64,000 nucleotides of DNA from Acidipila sp. EB88 (GTDB taxonomy: Bacteria; Acidobacteriota; Terriglobia; Terriglobales; Acidobacteriaceae). The stretch lies in the NCBI RefSeq assembly GCF_003858395.1, contig NZ_QWEV01000005.1:1922001-1986000 (forward strand), in the 5' to 3' direction. This document shows positions 25,437 to 35,400 of the stretch, one piece after another (position 1 is the first letter of the stretch; each line of letters starts with the position of its first letter). The notes below the pieces were generated by a model that saw only the letters and a program-made list of their open reading frames with translations, made no database searches and was not told the DNA's origin. Position numbers and translations under genes: made by a program.

Positions 25437-27107
25437 ATGAAGCCCCAACTCCTCCCGATTGCCGAAGTTGCCGCAAAGCTTGGCGTTCCCGAACAGTACT
25501 TCGAGCAGGTTGGCCGTTACGGTGGCAAGGTCAAGCTCGGGCTGCTGGACGACCCGGCATTCCCGCGCAAGGGCAAGCTCATCCTCGTCACCGCCACCAC
25601 GCCCACGGTCTCGGGCGAAGGCAAAACCGTTACGTCGATCGGCCTGACCCAGGGGCTGGAGCATGTTCTGCAGGGCACGGGCAAGCGCGTGGTGCTCACC
25701 TCGCGCGAGCCTTCGCTTGGCCCGGTCTTCGGCATGAAGGGCGGCGCGGCAGGCGGCGGCCTTTCGCAGGTTGAGCCGAGCGAGAAGATCAACCTCCACT
25801 TCCACGGCGACTTTCACGCGATCACCTCGGCGCACAACCTGCTCGCCGCCCTGCTCGATGCGCACATCTTCCACGGCAACGATCTCGGCATCGACCCGGC
25901 AACCGTGACGTGGCCCCGCGCACTGGACATGAACGATCGCGGCCTGCGCCGCATCACCACCAACGTCGCCGGACCCAAGAAGGACGGCTCCGCGCCCCGC
26001 GAAGGCTCCAACCAGAACTCGGGATTCGTGATCACGGCCGCTTCCGAGATCATGGCGATCCTGGCGCTGGCGACAGACCGTGAAAACCTCCGCGAACGCA
26101 TCAGCGCCATCATCGTCGCCGAGACAAAAACGGGCGAGCCCGTGCGTGCGCGCGACCTCGATGCCGTGGGCCCGATGATGGCCCTGCTGGCCGAGGCGAT
26201 CGAGCCCAACCTGGTGCAGACGACCTCCGGCACGCCCGCGTTTGTGCACGCGGGGCCGTTCGCCAATATTGCGCACGGCACCTCCAGCATCGTGTCGCAG
26301 GAGATCGCACTTCGACTCGCCGACTACGCGGTCAACGAGTGCGGCTTCGCGTCCGATCTCGGCCTTGAGAAGTACATGGACATCGTGACGCGCATCTCCG
26401 GTATTGCGCCTTCTGCGGCAGTGCTGGTGACCACCGCGCAAAGCCTGAAAAATCAGGGCCAGGCCATGCCGGAAGAGCAGGGCAAGGACGAACTGGAGCG
26501 CGGCTTCACCAACCTGGCCAAGCACGTCTCGATCCTGCGTGGCTTCGGTCTTCCTGTTGTGGTCGGCATCAACCACTTCCCCAAGGACACCGACGAGGAG
26601 CTGGCACGCCTCAAAGGGTGGTGCGATCAGAACGGGCTGCCCAATGCCTTTACCGAGGCGTTTACCCGCGGAGCCGAAGGGGCGGCCGACCTGGCCCGCG
26701 CTGTGCTCGCAGCCACCGATGGCGACGCGCCGAAGCTCACGCCCACCTACTCGCTCGACAGCACGCTCGAGGAGAAGATCGAAGCCGTGGCCATGCGGGT
26801 GTATGGCGCCGAAGGTGTGGACTACTCCGACACGGCAAAGGCGGCACTGGCCCGGTTCGAGAAGTGGGGCTTCGGCAAGGTGCCGGTATGCATCGCCAAG
26901 ACCCAGTACTCGCTCTCGGATGACCCCAAGCTCGCGGGTGCGCCCACCGGCTGGCGGCTCAAGATCAACAACGCCGTGCTCTCCGCGGGCGCGGGATTCG
27001 TGGTGCTCATCGCCGGCAACATGATGCTCATGCCGGGGCTGCCCAAGGCCTCGCGCGCCATGGGCATCGACGTGGATGCGCAGGGTGAGATCGTGGGCCT
27101 GCGCTAG
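25437..27107 (+). CDS. fhs: Formate-tetrahydrofolate ligase
   Basis: Fhs makes 10-formyl-THF from formate, THF and ATP. The 556-residue product begins MKPQLLPIAEVAAKLGVPEQ, with GKLILVTATTPTVSGEGKTV containing the P-loop. It also has SLGPVFGMKGGAAGGGLSQV and PVVVGINHFPKDTDEELARL. Its length matches the family. GAAAGAGAG precedes ATG 25437, 37 nt after fabD. Together with metE downstream it points to one-carbon metabolism here. Confidence 0.97.
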   Translation: MKPQLLPIAEVAAKLGVPEQYFEQVGRYGGKVKLGLLDDPAFPRKGKLILVTATTPTVSGEGKTVTSIGLTQGLEHVLQGTGKRVVLTSREPSLGPVFGMKGGAAGGGLSQVEPSEKINLHFHGDFHAITSAHNLLAALLDAHIFHGNDLGIDPATVTWPRALDMNDRGLRRITTNVAGPKKDGSAPREGSNQNSGFVITAASEIMAILALATDRENLRERISAIIVAETKTGEPVRARDLDAVGPMMALLAEAIEPNLVQTTSGTPAFVHAGPFANIAHGTSSIVSQEIALRLADYAVNECGFASDLGLEKYMDIVTRISGIAPSAAVLVTTAQSLKNQGQAMPEEQGKDELERGFTNLAKHVSILRGFGLPVVVGINHFPKDTDEELARLKGWCDQNGLPNAFTEAFTRGAEGAADLARAVLAATDGDAPKLTPTYSLDSTLEEKIEAVAMRVYGAEGVDYSDTAKAALARFEKWGFGKVPVCIAKTQYSLSDDPKLAGAPTGWRLKINNAVLSAGAGFVVLIAGNMMLMPGLPKASRAMGIDVDAQGEIVGLR

Positions 27108-27150
27108 CCGTACGCGCTGTGAGCTGCCCGGCGGGCGGAAATGAGAGCCC

Positions 27151-27363
27151 ATGTCCAACCTGGTGTATGTTGTGGCCGGTATCTACCTGATGGTCATGGG
27201 CTTTACCAGCCGGGTCTTTGTGCATGAGGCCGGGGTTGCGCCGATCGAGATCGAACGACGCAAGGCGCAGGCAACGCGCACCCGCCGTGGCATCGTCATT
27301 GCCGTAGGCCTCCTGCTCCTGCTGTACGGCACGTATGGCTTCAGCCGGTGGTATCACGCCTAA
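27151..27363 (+). CDS. Small two-helix membrane protein
   Basis: The 70-residue product has two hydrophobic helices (about 4-19 and 47-64) joined by a charged loop rich in Arg (IEIERRKAQATRTRRG). It starts 43 nt after fhs and is followed after 31 nt by the EVE-domain gene, on the same strand. I recognise no family and its role is unknown. Confidence 0.6.
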   Translation: MSNLVYVVAGIYLMVMGFTSRVFVHEAGVAPIEIERRKAQATRTRRGIVIAVGLLLLLYGTYGFSRWYHA

Positions 27364-27394
27364 CCAAAGCAGAGCGCTGCCACAAGGAGCAAGT

Positions 27395-27775
27395 ATGCCG
27401 TACCTGTTGAAGAGTGAGCCGGACAAGTACTCCTACGACGACCTTGTGCGCGATGGCGAGACCGTGTGGGATGGCATCAAGAATGCCCAGGCGCTCAACT
27501 ATCTCGCCAGCATGCACAAGGGCGAGAAGCTGGTGATCTACCACTCCAACGTCGGCAAGGAAGCAGTCGGCACTGCTTCGGTCGTCTCGGTCGATGGCAG
27601 CGACAAGAAGAATCCGCTGGTGCGCATCAAGCCGGGCAAGCGCTTCAAAGCGGGCCGCAGCCTGCAGCAGATGCGCGACGCCGGAGTGTTTGCAGACTCC
27701 ATCCTGTTCCGGCAGTTCCGCTTGTCCGTTGTGCCACTGAGCGATGAGCAGTATGACTGGCTGGTACACGGCTGA
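27395..27775 (+). CDS. EVE domain-containing protein
   Basis: The 126-residue product MPYLLKSEPDKYSYDDLVRD, continuing VWDGIKNAQALNYL, is a typical EVE domain (PUA-like fold). EVE domains are thought to bind modified bases. AAGGAG lies 5 nt before ATG 27395. It follows fhs and a small membrane gene. The biological target is unknown. Confidence 0.92.
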   Translation: MPYLLKSEPDKYSYDDLVRDGETVWDGIKNAQALNYLASMHKGEKLVIYHSNVGKEAVGTASVVSVDGSDKKNPLVRIKPGKRFKAGRSLQQMRDAGVFADSILFRQFRLSVVPLSDEQYDWLVHG

Positions 27776-27812
27776 CGCTGGGCCCGGCGAGGCCGCGGGG
27801 TAGGCTACACTT

Positions 27813-28000
27813 TAGGGGTGCAGGTGCGGCGCCTACGGGCGTCGTTAAACGGGAAGCCGGCGTACATCCGGCACTGTCCCGCAGCGGTGATGGGAACGAA
27901 CGCGGCACGAGGCAGGAGCCTCACGCACTGCCCGGAACAAGGGTGGGAAGCGGTCCGCCAGTAGGTCGCCCAAAGTCCGAATACCGGCCTGCCGCCGCCA
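27813..28000 (+). promoter_or_regulatory. Cobalamin riboswitch ahead of metE
   Basis: The region contains the AdoCbl-riboswitch landmarks in order. AAACGGGAAGCCGG (27847-27860) comes first. TCCCGCAGCGGTGATGGG then carries the conserved CCCGC core. GAGGCAGGAGCC-like and AAAGTCCGAATACCGGCCTG (27971-27990) follow as the 3' closing segment. TACACT at 27806-27811 is a likely -10 box just before it. After the aptamer a hairpin GCTTTTTC / GAAAAAGC (28066-28073 and 28088-28095) may be part of the expression platform. The likely effect is repression of B12-independent metE when cobalamin is present. Confidence 0.85.
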
Positions 28001-28151
28001 ACGCAGATGCTGCGGGTGTGCGCCTGAGTGAGCCTCGCGCCTCGTGGATTGGGCCGTGACTTGATGCTTTTTCGCGCCAGTTCACGTGAAAAAGCCTGCG
28101 CACGGGTGGTTCCTTCTTGCGTCTCGACTTACAGACAGGGAACCCATATCT

Positions 28152-30434
28152 ATGTCCAACACAGAGTTACAAATCAGCGCGCTTGGTTTCCCACGCATGG
28201 GTGCCCAGCGCGAGCTCAAGTTCGCGCTGGAAGGCTTCTGGCGTGGAGACCGCAGCGAGGACGATCTCGCTGCCACGGCTGCCACCCTGCGCGCGCGCCA
28301 CTGGCAGCTGCAGCAGGCCGCCGGCATCACGCATATCCCTTCGAATGATTTCTCCTTGTACGACCACGTGCTCGACATGCTGGTCGCGCTCGGCGCCACG
28401 CCCGAGCGGTTTGGCGCGGGTGCCGTGAGCCTGGCGAGCTACTTCTCCATGGCGCGCAACAGCCAGGAACAGACCGCCATGGAAATGACCAAGTGGTTCG
28501 ACACCAACTACCACTACCTGGTGCCGGAGTGGTCTGCCGGGCTTTCGTTCAAGGCAGACCCTGGCAAGGCCGTGCGCGAGTTCAAGGAAGCGGCGGCGCT
28601 CGGCATCCGCACGCGTCCGGTGCTGATCGGGCCATGCACGCTGTTGCTGCTGGGCAAGCCTGCGGACCCGGCTTTCGACGTGTGGTCGCTGCTGCCCAAG
28701 CTGCTGAGTGCCTATGTGGAACTGCTTGCCGCGCTCAAGGCTGCCGGTGCGGAGAGTGTGCAGATCGATGAGCCATGCCTGTCCACGGACCTTCCGCTGG
28801 GCATCGCTGCGCATTACGCCGATGCGTTCGCGCACCTGGCCGCGGTGGGTCTGCCTCTGCACCTCACCACTTACTTCGCCGCGCTTGAAGAAAACCTCCC
28901 GCTTGCCTTTTCGTTGCCGGTCGCGAGTATGCACCTGGATCTGGTGCGTGCGCCCGAGCAGCTTGTCACCGCCCTGGCGCTCGTGGGACCCCGGCAGGCG
29001 CTCTCGCTCGGCCTGGTGGACGGCCGCAACATCTGGGTTAACGATTTTGAGCGTTCGCGCGCGCTGATCGAGGCCGCGGTCTCGACCCTGGGTGCGGAGC
29101 GCGTGGTGCTTGCTCCTTCTTGCTCCCTGCTGCACGTGCCCGTGGATGCGCGTGGCGAATCGCGCCTGCAGCCGGTGGTGCAATCCTGGCTAGCGTTTGC
29201 CGTGCAAAAGCTCGACGAGCTGCGCGCTCTCGCGAGCGGCGCAGACCAGGCAGCCGCGGAGCACGCGATCAATCGTGCGGCCATCGCCTCCCGGGCCGGC
29301 GCCGAGTCAAGCCGCAACGAGACCGTGCGTGCGGCCCTGGGAGCGCTTGCTGCGAAGGACTTCAAACGCGCGACGCCGTATGCCGTGCGCATCAAGCAGC
29401 AGAACGCCGCGCTTGGACTGCCCCTGCTGCCGACCACCACGATCGGCTCCTTCCCGCAGACGGCAGAGGTGCGCAAGCAGCGTGCCGCATGGCGCAGCGG
29501 CAACCTGTCGCAGGCCGACTACGACCTGTTCCTGGAGCAGGAAACCGTGCGCTGCCTGCGTGAGCAGGAAGAAGCCGGTCTGGACCTGCTCGTGCATGGC
29601 GAGTTCGAGCGCAACGACATGGTGGAGTACTTCGGCGAACAGCTGGAAGGCTTTGCCTTCACGCAGAACGGCTGGGTCCAAAGCTACGGCTCGCGTTGCG
29701 TGAAACCGCCGGTGATCTACGGTGACGTGCGGCGCCGCGGCCCAATGACCGTCCGCTGGAGCGGCTTTGCGCAGTCGCAGACGACGCGACCGGTCAAGGG
29801 CATGCTGACCGGTCCGGTGACGATCTTGCAGTGGTCGTTCGTGCGCGACGACATTGCGCGCAGCGAAGTCACACACCAGATCGCTCTGGCGCTGCGTGAC
29901 GAGGTGCGTGACCTGGAAGCGGCTGGTATTCGCGCCATCCAGCTTGACGAGCCCGCCCTGCGCGAAGGCCTGCCCCTGCGCTCGAGCGGCTGGGAAAGCT
30001 ACCTCGACTGGGCCGTGCAGGCCTTCCGGCTTGCCACCTCCGCGGTGCGCGACGAAACGCAGATCCATACCCACATGTGCTACTGCGAGTTCGAGTCGAT
30101 CCTGCCCTCGATCGCGGCGCTCGATGCGGATGTGATCTCGATGGAATCGGCGCGGTCCAAGGGAGAGCTATTGCATGCTTTCGGCAACGCGAGCTATCCC
30201 AACGGCATAGGTCCCGGCGTGTGGGATATCCATTCGCCCCGCGTTCCGCCCGAGGCCGAGATGGAGCAGCAGCTCCGCATCGCCGCCGAGGTGCTCACCC
30301 CGGACCAGCTCTGGGTCAATCCCGACTGCGGATTGAAAACCCGCGGCTGGCCCGAGGTGCGCACTGCACTGCGTAACATGACCGAGGCCGCCCGCAGCGT
30401 GCGTGCGACGCTCCCGGCCCTGGCAGCGCAGTAA
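28152..30434 (+). CDS. metE: Cobalamin-independent methionine synthase
   Basis: MetE methylates homocysteine using 5-methyl-THF without B12. The 760-residue product starts at ATG 28152 (an upstream in-frame ATG at 28086 lies inside the leader). It has the duplicated barrel plan: ALGFPRMGAQRELKFALEGF at the N-terminus, LLPTTTIGSFPQTAEVRKQR at the second half, and zinc ligands in HTHMCYCEF and NPDCGLKTRG. The riboswitch upstream means it is probably shut down when B12 allows MetH to work. Confidence 0.96.
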   Translation: MSNTELQISALGFPRMGAQRELKFALEGFWRGDRSEDDLAATAATLRARHWQLQQAAGITHIPSNDFSLYDHVLDMLVALGATPERFGAGAVSLASYFSMARNSQEQTAMEMTKWFDTNYHYLVPEWSAGLSFKADPGKAVREFKEAAALGIRTRPVLIGPCTLLLLGKPADPAFDVWSLLPKLLSAYVELLAALKAAGAESVQIDEPCLSTDLPLGIAAHYADAFAHLAAVGLPLHLTTYFAALEENLPLAFSLPVASMHLDLVRAPEQLVTALALVGPRQALSLGLVDGRNIWVNDFERSRALIEAAVSTLGAERVVLAPSCSLLHVPVDARGESRLQPVVQSWLAFAVQKLDELRALASGADQAAAEHAINRAAIASRAGAESSRNETVRAALGALAAKDFKRATPYAVRIKQQNAALGLPLLPTTTIGSFPQTAEVRKQRAAWRSGNLSQADYDLFLEQETVRCLREQEEAGLDLLVHGEFERNDMVEYFGEQLEGFAFTQNGWVQSYGSRCVKPPVIYGDVRRRGPMTVRWSGFAQSQTTRPVKGMLTGPVTILQWSFVRDDIARSEVTHQIALALRDEVRDLEAAGIRAIQLDEPALREGLPLRSSGWESYLDWAVQAFRLATSAVRDETQIHTHMCYCEFESILPSIAALDADVISMESARSKGELLHAFGNASYPNGIGPGVWDIHSPRVPPEAEMEQQLRIAAEVLTPDQLWVNPDCGLKTRGWPEVRTALRNMTEAARSVRATLPALAAQ

Positions 30435-30440
30435 GCAAAA

Positions 30441-30472
30441 AGAGGGGCGCACTATGCGCCCCTCTCTTGTTT
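30441..30472 (+). terminator. Intrinsic terminator after metE
   Basis: The arms AGAGGGGCGC and GCGCCCCTCT surround an ACTAT loop and are followed by CTTGTTT. It lies 6 nt after the metE stop. Confidence 0.88.
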
Positions 30473-30504
30473 GAAATCTCAGCAGGTGCGACATGTACCG
30501 CTGC

Positions 30505-30960
30505 TCAGTCTGGTCCCACGTACAGCTCTACCGGCGAAAAACCGATCTCCCTGGTTTTGTGGTCTACCCGCAGAAACAGTGGCGTCTTGCTGTTGTTGAT
30601 GCTGACGCCCATGACCACGCCGTTGCCGACCGTCTTGGTGATCTCGATCTTGTGCCCGTGAATGACGCCGTAGTCGCTGGAGGGTCCCCAGTCTTTCTCA
30701 AAGTCGGTGAACTTGTAACCGGTGTAACGATCGTCGTGCTGTCGCCACTCCGGATCGTTGTTCCAGTAGGCATACGCATCGTCCATCTTGCCCTTCTCTA
30801 CGAGCGAGAAGAAGTGGTTGACGCGGTGCTGCTCCGGAAAATCCCAGAAAAGAAAGGTGAGCAGGGCACCCAGCAAAAGCACGCCGATAGTGATCAGGAT
30901 GCTGTTGCGAATGATGCGAGCGTGACGAGGGTCATAGCGAGGGGCGTCCAGCAGGGTCAT
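30505..30960 (-). CDS. Membrane-anchored protein of unknown function
   Basis: The 151-residue product has one transmembrane helix (about 18-40, ILITIGVLLLGALLTFLFW). A soluble outer domain follows with many aromatic residues (DAYAYWNNDPEWRQHDDRYT) and ends in short strands. I do not recognise a family. It stands alone between metE and ddl, both of which are on other transcripts or far enough away. Confidence 0.7.
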   Translation of the reverse strand: MTLLDAPRYDPRHARIIRNSILITIGVLLLGALLTFLFWDFPEQHRVNHFFSLVEKGKMDDAYAYWNNDPEWRQHDDRYTGYKFTDFEKDWGPSSDYGVIHGHKIEITKTVGNGVVMGVSINNSKTPLFLRVDHKTREIGFSPVELYVGPD

Positions 30961-31042
30961 TGCGGTACGGTCTCCTGTAACTGTCTAGCAGTGTAGACAC
31001 CTTGAGTCGGCTCCAGGTTCCCCACGCGGGAAACCTTGCTTG

Positions 31043-32191
31043 TCAAAGGCTGTAGCTGGTTATTGCCTTTTCTTCTGCCCGCTCCAGCGCCAGGGTGATC
31101 AGCCGGTCAATCAACGCGGGATACGGCAGGCCGCTCGCAGCCCACAGCTTCGGGTACATGCTGATTGCCGTAAAGCCCGGCAGCGTGTTGATCTCGTTCA
31201 GCACGATCCGGTCGCCCTCCATCAGGAAGTCCACCCTGGCCAGCCCCGAGCAGTCGCAGGCCTGAAAAGCCCGGATCGCCATGGCACGGATCGCGTTGGA
31301 GTGTTCCGGGGAAAGTTCCGCTGGTATCACTGCTTCCGAGCCGGCGCTCAGGTACTTGGCTTCGTAGTCGTAGAACTCTTTGCCCGGGACGATCTCGCCC
31401 ACTACCGAGGCTTCCGGGGCGTCATTGCCCAGGATCGCAACCTCGAGTTCGCGTGCTTTGCCGGTGCCGTCGGCACCCCCGCCCACTCCTTCTTCAACCA
31501 CGAGTTTGCGGTCAAAGCGCGCGGCCAGGGTCAGCGCCGTTTCGAGCTCGGCGCGGTCATGCGCCTTGCTGATGCCGACCGAAGAGCCGCCATTCGCCGG
31601 CTTCACAAACAAGGGGTAGCGCAGAGCTGTTTGAATCTTCGCGAGAGCATCGTCGGGCCGGGTCTGCCACTCGGAACGCAGAACGGAGACGTGCCGCGGG
31701 ATCGGCAACCCTGCCGAGGCGAACAGTCGCTTCATGATGTCCTTGTCCATGCCGACTGCCGAGCCAAGCACGCCCGAGCCGGCGTACGGTATCCCCGCAA
31801 GCTCCAGCAGGCCCTGCATCGTGCCGTCCTCCCCGAACGTGCCGTGCAGCACCGGCAGGACTACGTCCAGCGTTGAAGCATCGTCCGCGGCGTCGTCTGC
31901 GCCTGTTGATCGCGCGCCGAATGGTTGCAGCCCTGCGCCCAGCGAGGTGACTGGAAGCGATTGCTCCACGTTGGCGGCTTCGCCCGCGTCCGGCGCATCG
32001 GCAGGTCCGGCATCGAGGAGGCGCTCAGCCGCACCGGCCGTCAGCCAGTGCCCCTGCTTCGTGATGCCCAGCGGCACCACCTCGTACTTGTCGCGATCGA
32101 TCGCTTTCAGAACGGAAGCAGCCGAGAGCAGGGAGACTTCATGTTCTCCACTCTTGCCGCCGAACAAAACACCTACGCGCAGTTTCTTCAT
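31043..32191 (-). CDS. ddl: D-alanine-D-alanine ligase
   Basis: Ddl makes D-Ala-D-Ala for peptidoglycan. The 382-residue product (ATG 32191) begins MKKLRVGVLFGGKSGEHEVS. It has the ATP-grasp order with LFVKPANGGSSVGISKAHDR and RVDFLMEGDRIVLNEINTLP, and ends near GFTAISMYPKLWAASGLPYP. An in-frame start 10 codons upstream exists but is less like the family. GAAGAGG sits just before ATG 32191. Confidence 0.95.
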   Translation of the reverse strand: MKKLRVGVLFGGKSGEHEVSLLSAASVLKAIDRDKYEVVPLGITKQGHWLTAGAAERLLDAGPADAPDAGEAANVEQSLPVTSLGAGLQPFGARSTGADDAADDASTLDVVLPVLHGTFGEDGTMQGLLELAGIPYAGSGVLGSAVGMDKDIMKRLFASAGLPIPRHVSVLRSEWQTRPDDALAKIQTALRYPLFVKPANGGSSVGISKAHDRAELETALTLAARFDRKLVVEEGVGGGADGTGKARELEVAILGNDAPEASVVGEIVPGKEFYDYEAKYLSAGSEAVIPAELSPEHSNAIRAMAIRAFQACDCSGLARVDFLMEGDRIVLNEINTLPGFTAISMYPKLWAASGLPYPALIDRLITLALERAEEKAITSYSL

Positions 32192-32438
32192 ACCTCTTCG
32201 ATAGTAGCTTTGCATGCGCATGGCCCGCGGTGCGCACTCCGAGAAAGCATGTGCAAGCCTGATTCCCGCTTCGGTACTGCGGAGCGAATTGGAACAGGGC
32301 GCGCGGCCGCACAGAGAAATAGCGCCTTAAGCCCTGGGTGCAGATGGCTGCTGCTGCCGATACTAAGCCCGAACGAGTAGCTTCCGGCGCCGGACGCCGG
32401 GACGTTGCTGCGGACAATCTCATTGCCGGACGGGTGTC

Positions 32439-35400
32439 ATGGCTTCCTTTGCTCTTCTTGCTTTCATCCTCACGCTTGCCCTTCTTCCGCGTCTTCGCGG
32501 CGCGTTGCCATTGACACCGCCGCGCTTCCCGACCATCTCCAGCGATTGGCGGAGCCGCTTCGCCTCGTTGCGCGCGCGGGGTGCGGCATCGGGGATGCAG
32601 CTCACGCTGTTGCTTGGAACGGCCGCCCTGACGGCACAGGCCCAGACCGCAAGCTTCAGCGGGGCTATCCAGACTCTCGCCACCGGCATCAGCAATCCCT
32701 ACGGCCTGGCCGTCGATGCAAGCGGCAACGTCTTCCTCCCGGACACCAGGAACAACGTGGTGAAGGAGATTGTTGCCGCGGGCGGGTACACCACAATGAT
32801 CAATATTGGTACCGGCTTTAGCGGACCCACCGGCATCGCCATCGACAACAGCGGCAACCTGTACATCGCCGACTCAGGCAATCACGCAGTCAAGGAGGTG
32901 CTGGCCAGCGGCGGGTACACCACGATCAAGTCTCTGGCCACCGGCTTCACTCTTCCTGCAGGTGTTGCCTTGAATGCGAGCGGAGACATCTTTGTCGCGG
33001 ACTACAGCGCCAGCACGGTCAAGGAGATCACCGCCGCCAGCAGTTACAAGACAGTGAACACGGTCGGCAGTGGCTTCAAGAATCCGGCGGGTATCGCGCT
33101 GGACACAAGCGGCAACCTGTTTGTCGCGGACTCCGGCAACAACGTGGTCAAGGAGGTGATGGCGGCTGGTGGCTATACGACGGTGAAAACCGTGGGCAGC
33201 GGCTTTTCTCTGCCGCTCGGCATCGTGCTGGATAGCAGCAACAACTTCTACGTGGCGGATTGCGCCAACCACCTCGTGAAGGAGGTGTTTGCGTCGGGCG
33301 GCTACACGACCTTCAAGACTGTAGGCGTCGGCTTCTCCGCCCCGGGTGGCATGGCGCTGGATCTCAGCGGCAACGTGTACGTCACGGATGTTAGCTCAGC
33401 GGTGTTGAAGCAGGTCATGCCGCCGGGCGGCAATTTCGGCCCGATCGCTGTGGGCAGCAAGTCAGCTGGATCGGTTTCGCTCGCCTTCACTTTTACCGCC
33501 GCCGGCACGCTGGGCAGCGCACCTGCAGTCTTGACCCAGGGCACGCCCGGCCTGGACTTCGCCGATGCAAAGAGCGGCACGTGCACAACCAACGGGACCA
33601 CGCACACGTACGCCGTTGGGGAGAGTTGCACCGTAGATGTAAGCTTCACCCCCGGCGCCCCTGGAGATCGTTTTGGGGCGGCAACCCTCCGCACCAGCGC
33701 AGGCGCGCTTGTGGCGACAGGCTATGTGCAAGGCAACGGGGTTGCACCCAAGGTCAGCTTTTCTCCTGGTACGGTTTCGACCGTGTTGAAGGGACTGATC
33801 AACCCGCGCGGCATTGCCTCCGATGGCGCTGGTAATCTGTACATCCTGAACACGGACAACATGCAGGCGGTCAAGCTGTCGGCTTCAGGGGCAGCCGCCG
33901 CAACGCTGATCAACCAAAGCACACTCGATTGGCCGCTCGGCATCGCTGTGGATGGTGCCGGGAATGTCTACATCGATGACACGTATCACAGCCGCATTCT
34001 GAAAGAAGTCCCGCTGAACGGCTCCTACCAGGAAAGCGTAGTGATCTCCCAGGGGCTGGACTATCCCGAAGGGCTCGCTGTGGATGGTGCCGGGCGTGTG
34101 TACATCGCCGATACCGGCAGCGGTCACGTCCTGCTTGAGACGCCCACTGGCACTGGCAGTTACACCCTGACCCAGCTTCCGTTCTCCGGCCTTGTTCAGC
34201 ACCACGGCATCGCGGTCGATGGCCAAGGCAACCTCTATATCGCGGATACCGGCAATAACCGCATCCTGAAAGAGACGCTGCTTGCCGGCGTGTACACGCA
34301 GAGCGTTGTTCCGACCAGTGCCCTTAACTTTCCGCGCGAAGTTGTTGTTGATGCAAGTGGCAGCTTGTACCTTGCGGATGCCCAGCACAATCGCCTCTTG
34401 AAAGAGTCCCTTGTGAATGGCGCGTACTCCGAATCTGTTCTCTATAAGACTGGCGGCGAGCTGGACTCAGTAGCTATAGATCAAAACGGCAATGTGTACT
34501 TCACAGACACAACGGCAGGCAACATCCTCAAGCTGGACATGGCGGACAGTCCATCGTTGCAGTTCCCCAGCACCACGGTGGGCCAGAGCAGCGCTGACCA
34601 GGCGGTGTCGCTGCAAAATATAGGCAACAGCACCCTGCAGTTCCCCGAGCCCTCTTCCGGTTCCAACCCTGCCATCTCTGCCAACTTTTCGATCGACAGC
34701 AGCCCTGGCAACGAGTGCGTCAGCAACAAGCTCTCGCTCGACCAGGGCGACTCCTGCAGCCTGACGATGTACTTTGCACCCACTGCAACGGGCGCCCTGC
34801 AGGGCAACCTGGTGGTCAGCGACACCAGCCTGAATGCTGTCGCGTCCCTCCAGGCCCTAACGCTTACGGGCACGGCAACGGCGGTGCCGGTTACGCTTGC
34901 CCTGTCTGCTCCAACCACGGCCACTTACGGCAATCCCGTGCAGGTGGTCGCCTCGCTGCAGGCAGGCTCATCGCAGGGCTCATTAAGTGGTGGCAGCGTG
35001 GCTTTCGCGGACCAGACCAGCCCCTTCGGCACGCAGACGGTAAGCAATGGAACCGCCACCCAGTCCTACCTTGCGCCGGCTGTGGGTAGCTTCACACTGT
35101 TCGGCAATTACACGCCGGCATCCAGCAACGACACCAAGGCCTCGGCGCAAACCACCATCAAGATCACGGCTGCGCCGCTCAACGTCGCTGCCATTAATGC
35201 AACGCGCACCTATGGCGCGGCAAACCCGCAGTTTGCCGGCTCCATCACCGGGGCTGTCGCTGGTGACAGCTTCACCGAGGCGTTCCAGACTCCGGCCACG
35301 GCTGCCTCCGCAGTGGCGAGTTACAAGATTGTTCCCTCTGCTTCGGGCGCTAACCTGGCGAACTACGCCCAGAACATTCAGAACGGAGTGCTCCAGGTCA

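Noticed and set aside
25344..27158. 604-aa minus-strand ORF opposite fhs
   Set aside because: Fhs on the plus strand is a full match. The opposite frame is a mirror of its codons and has no recognisable domain.
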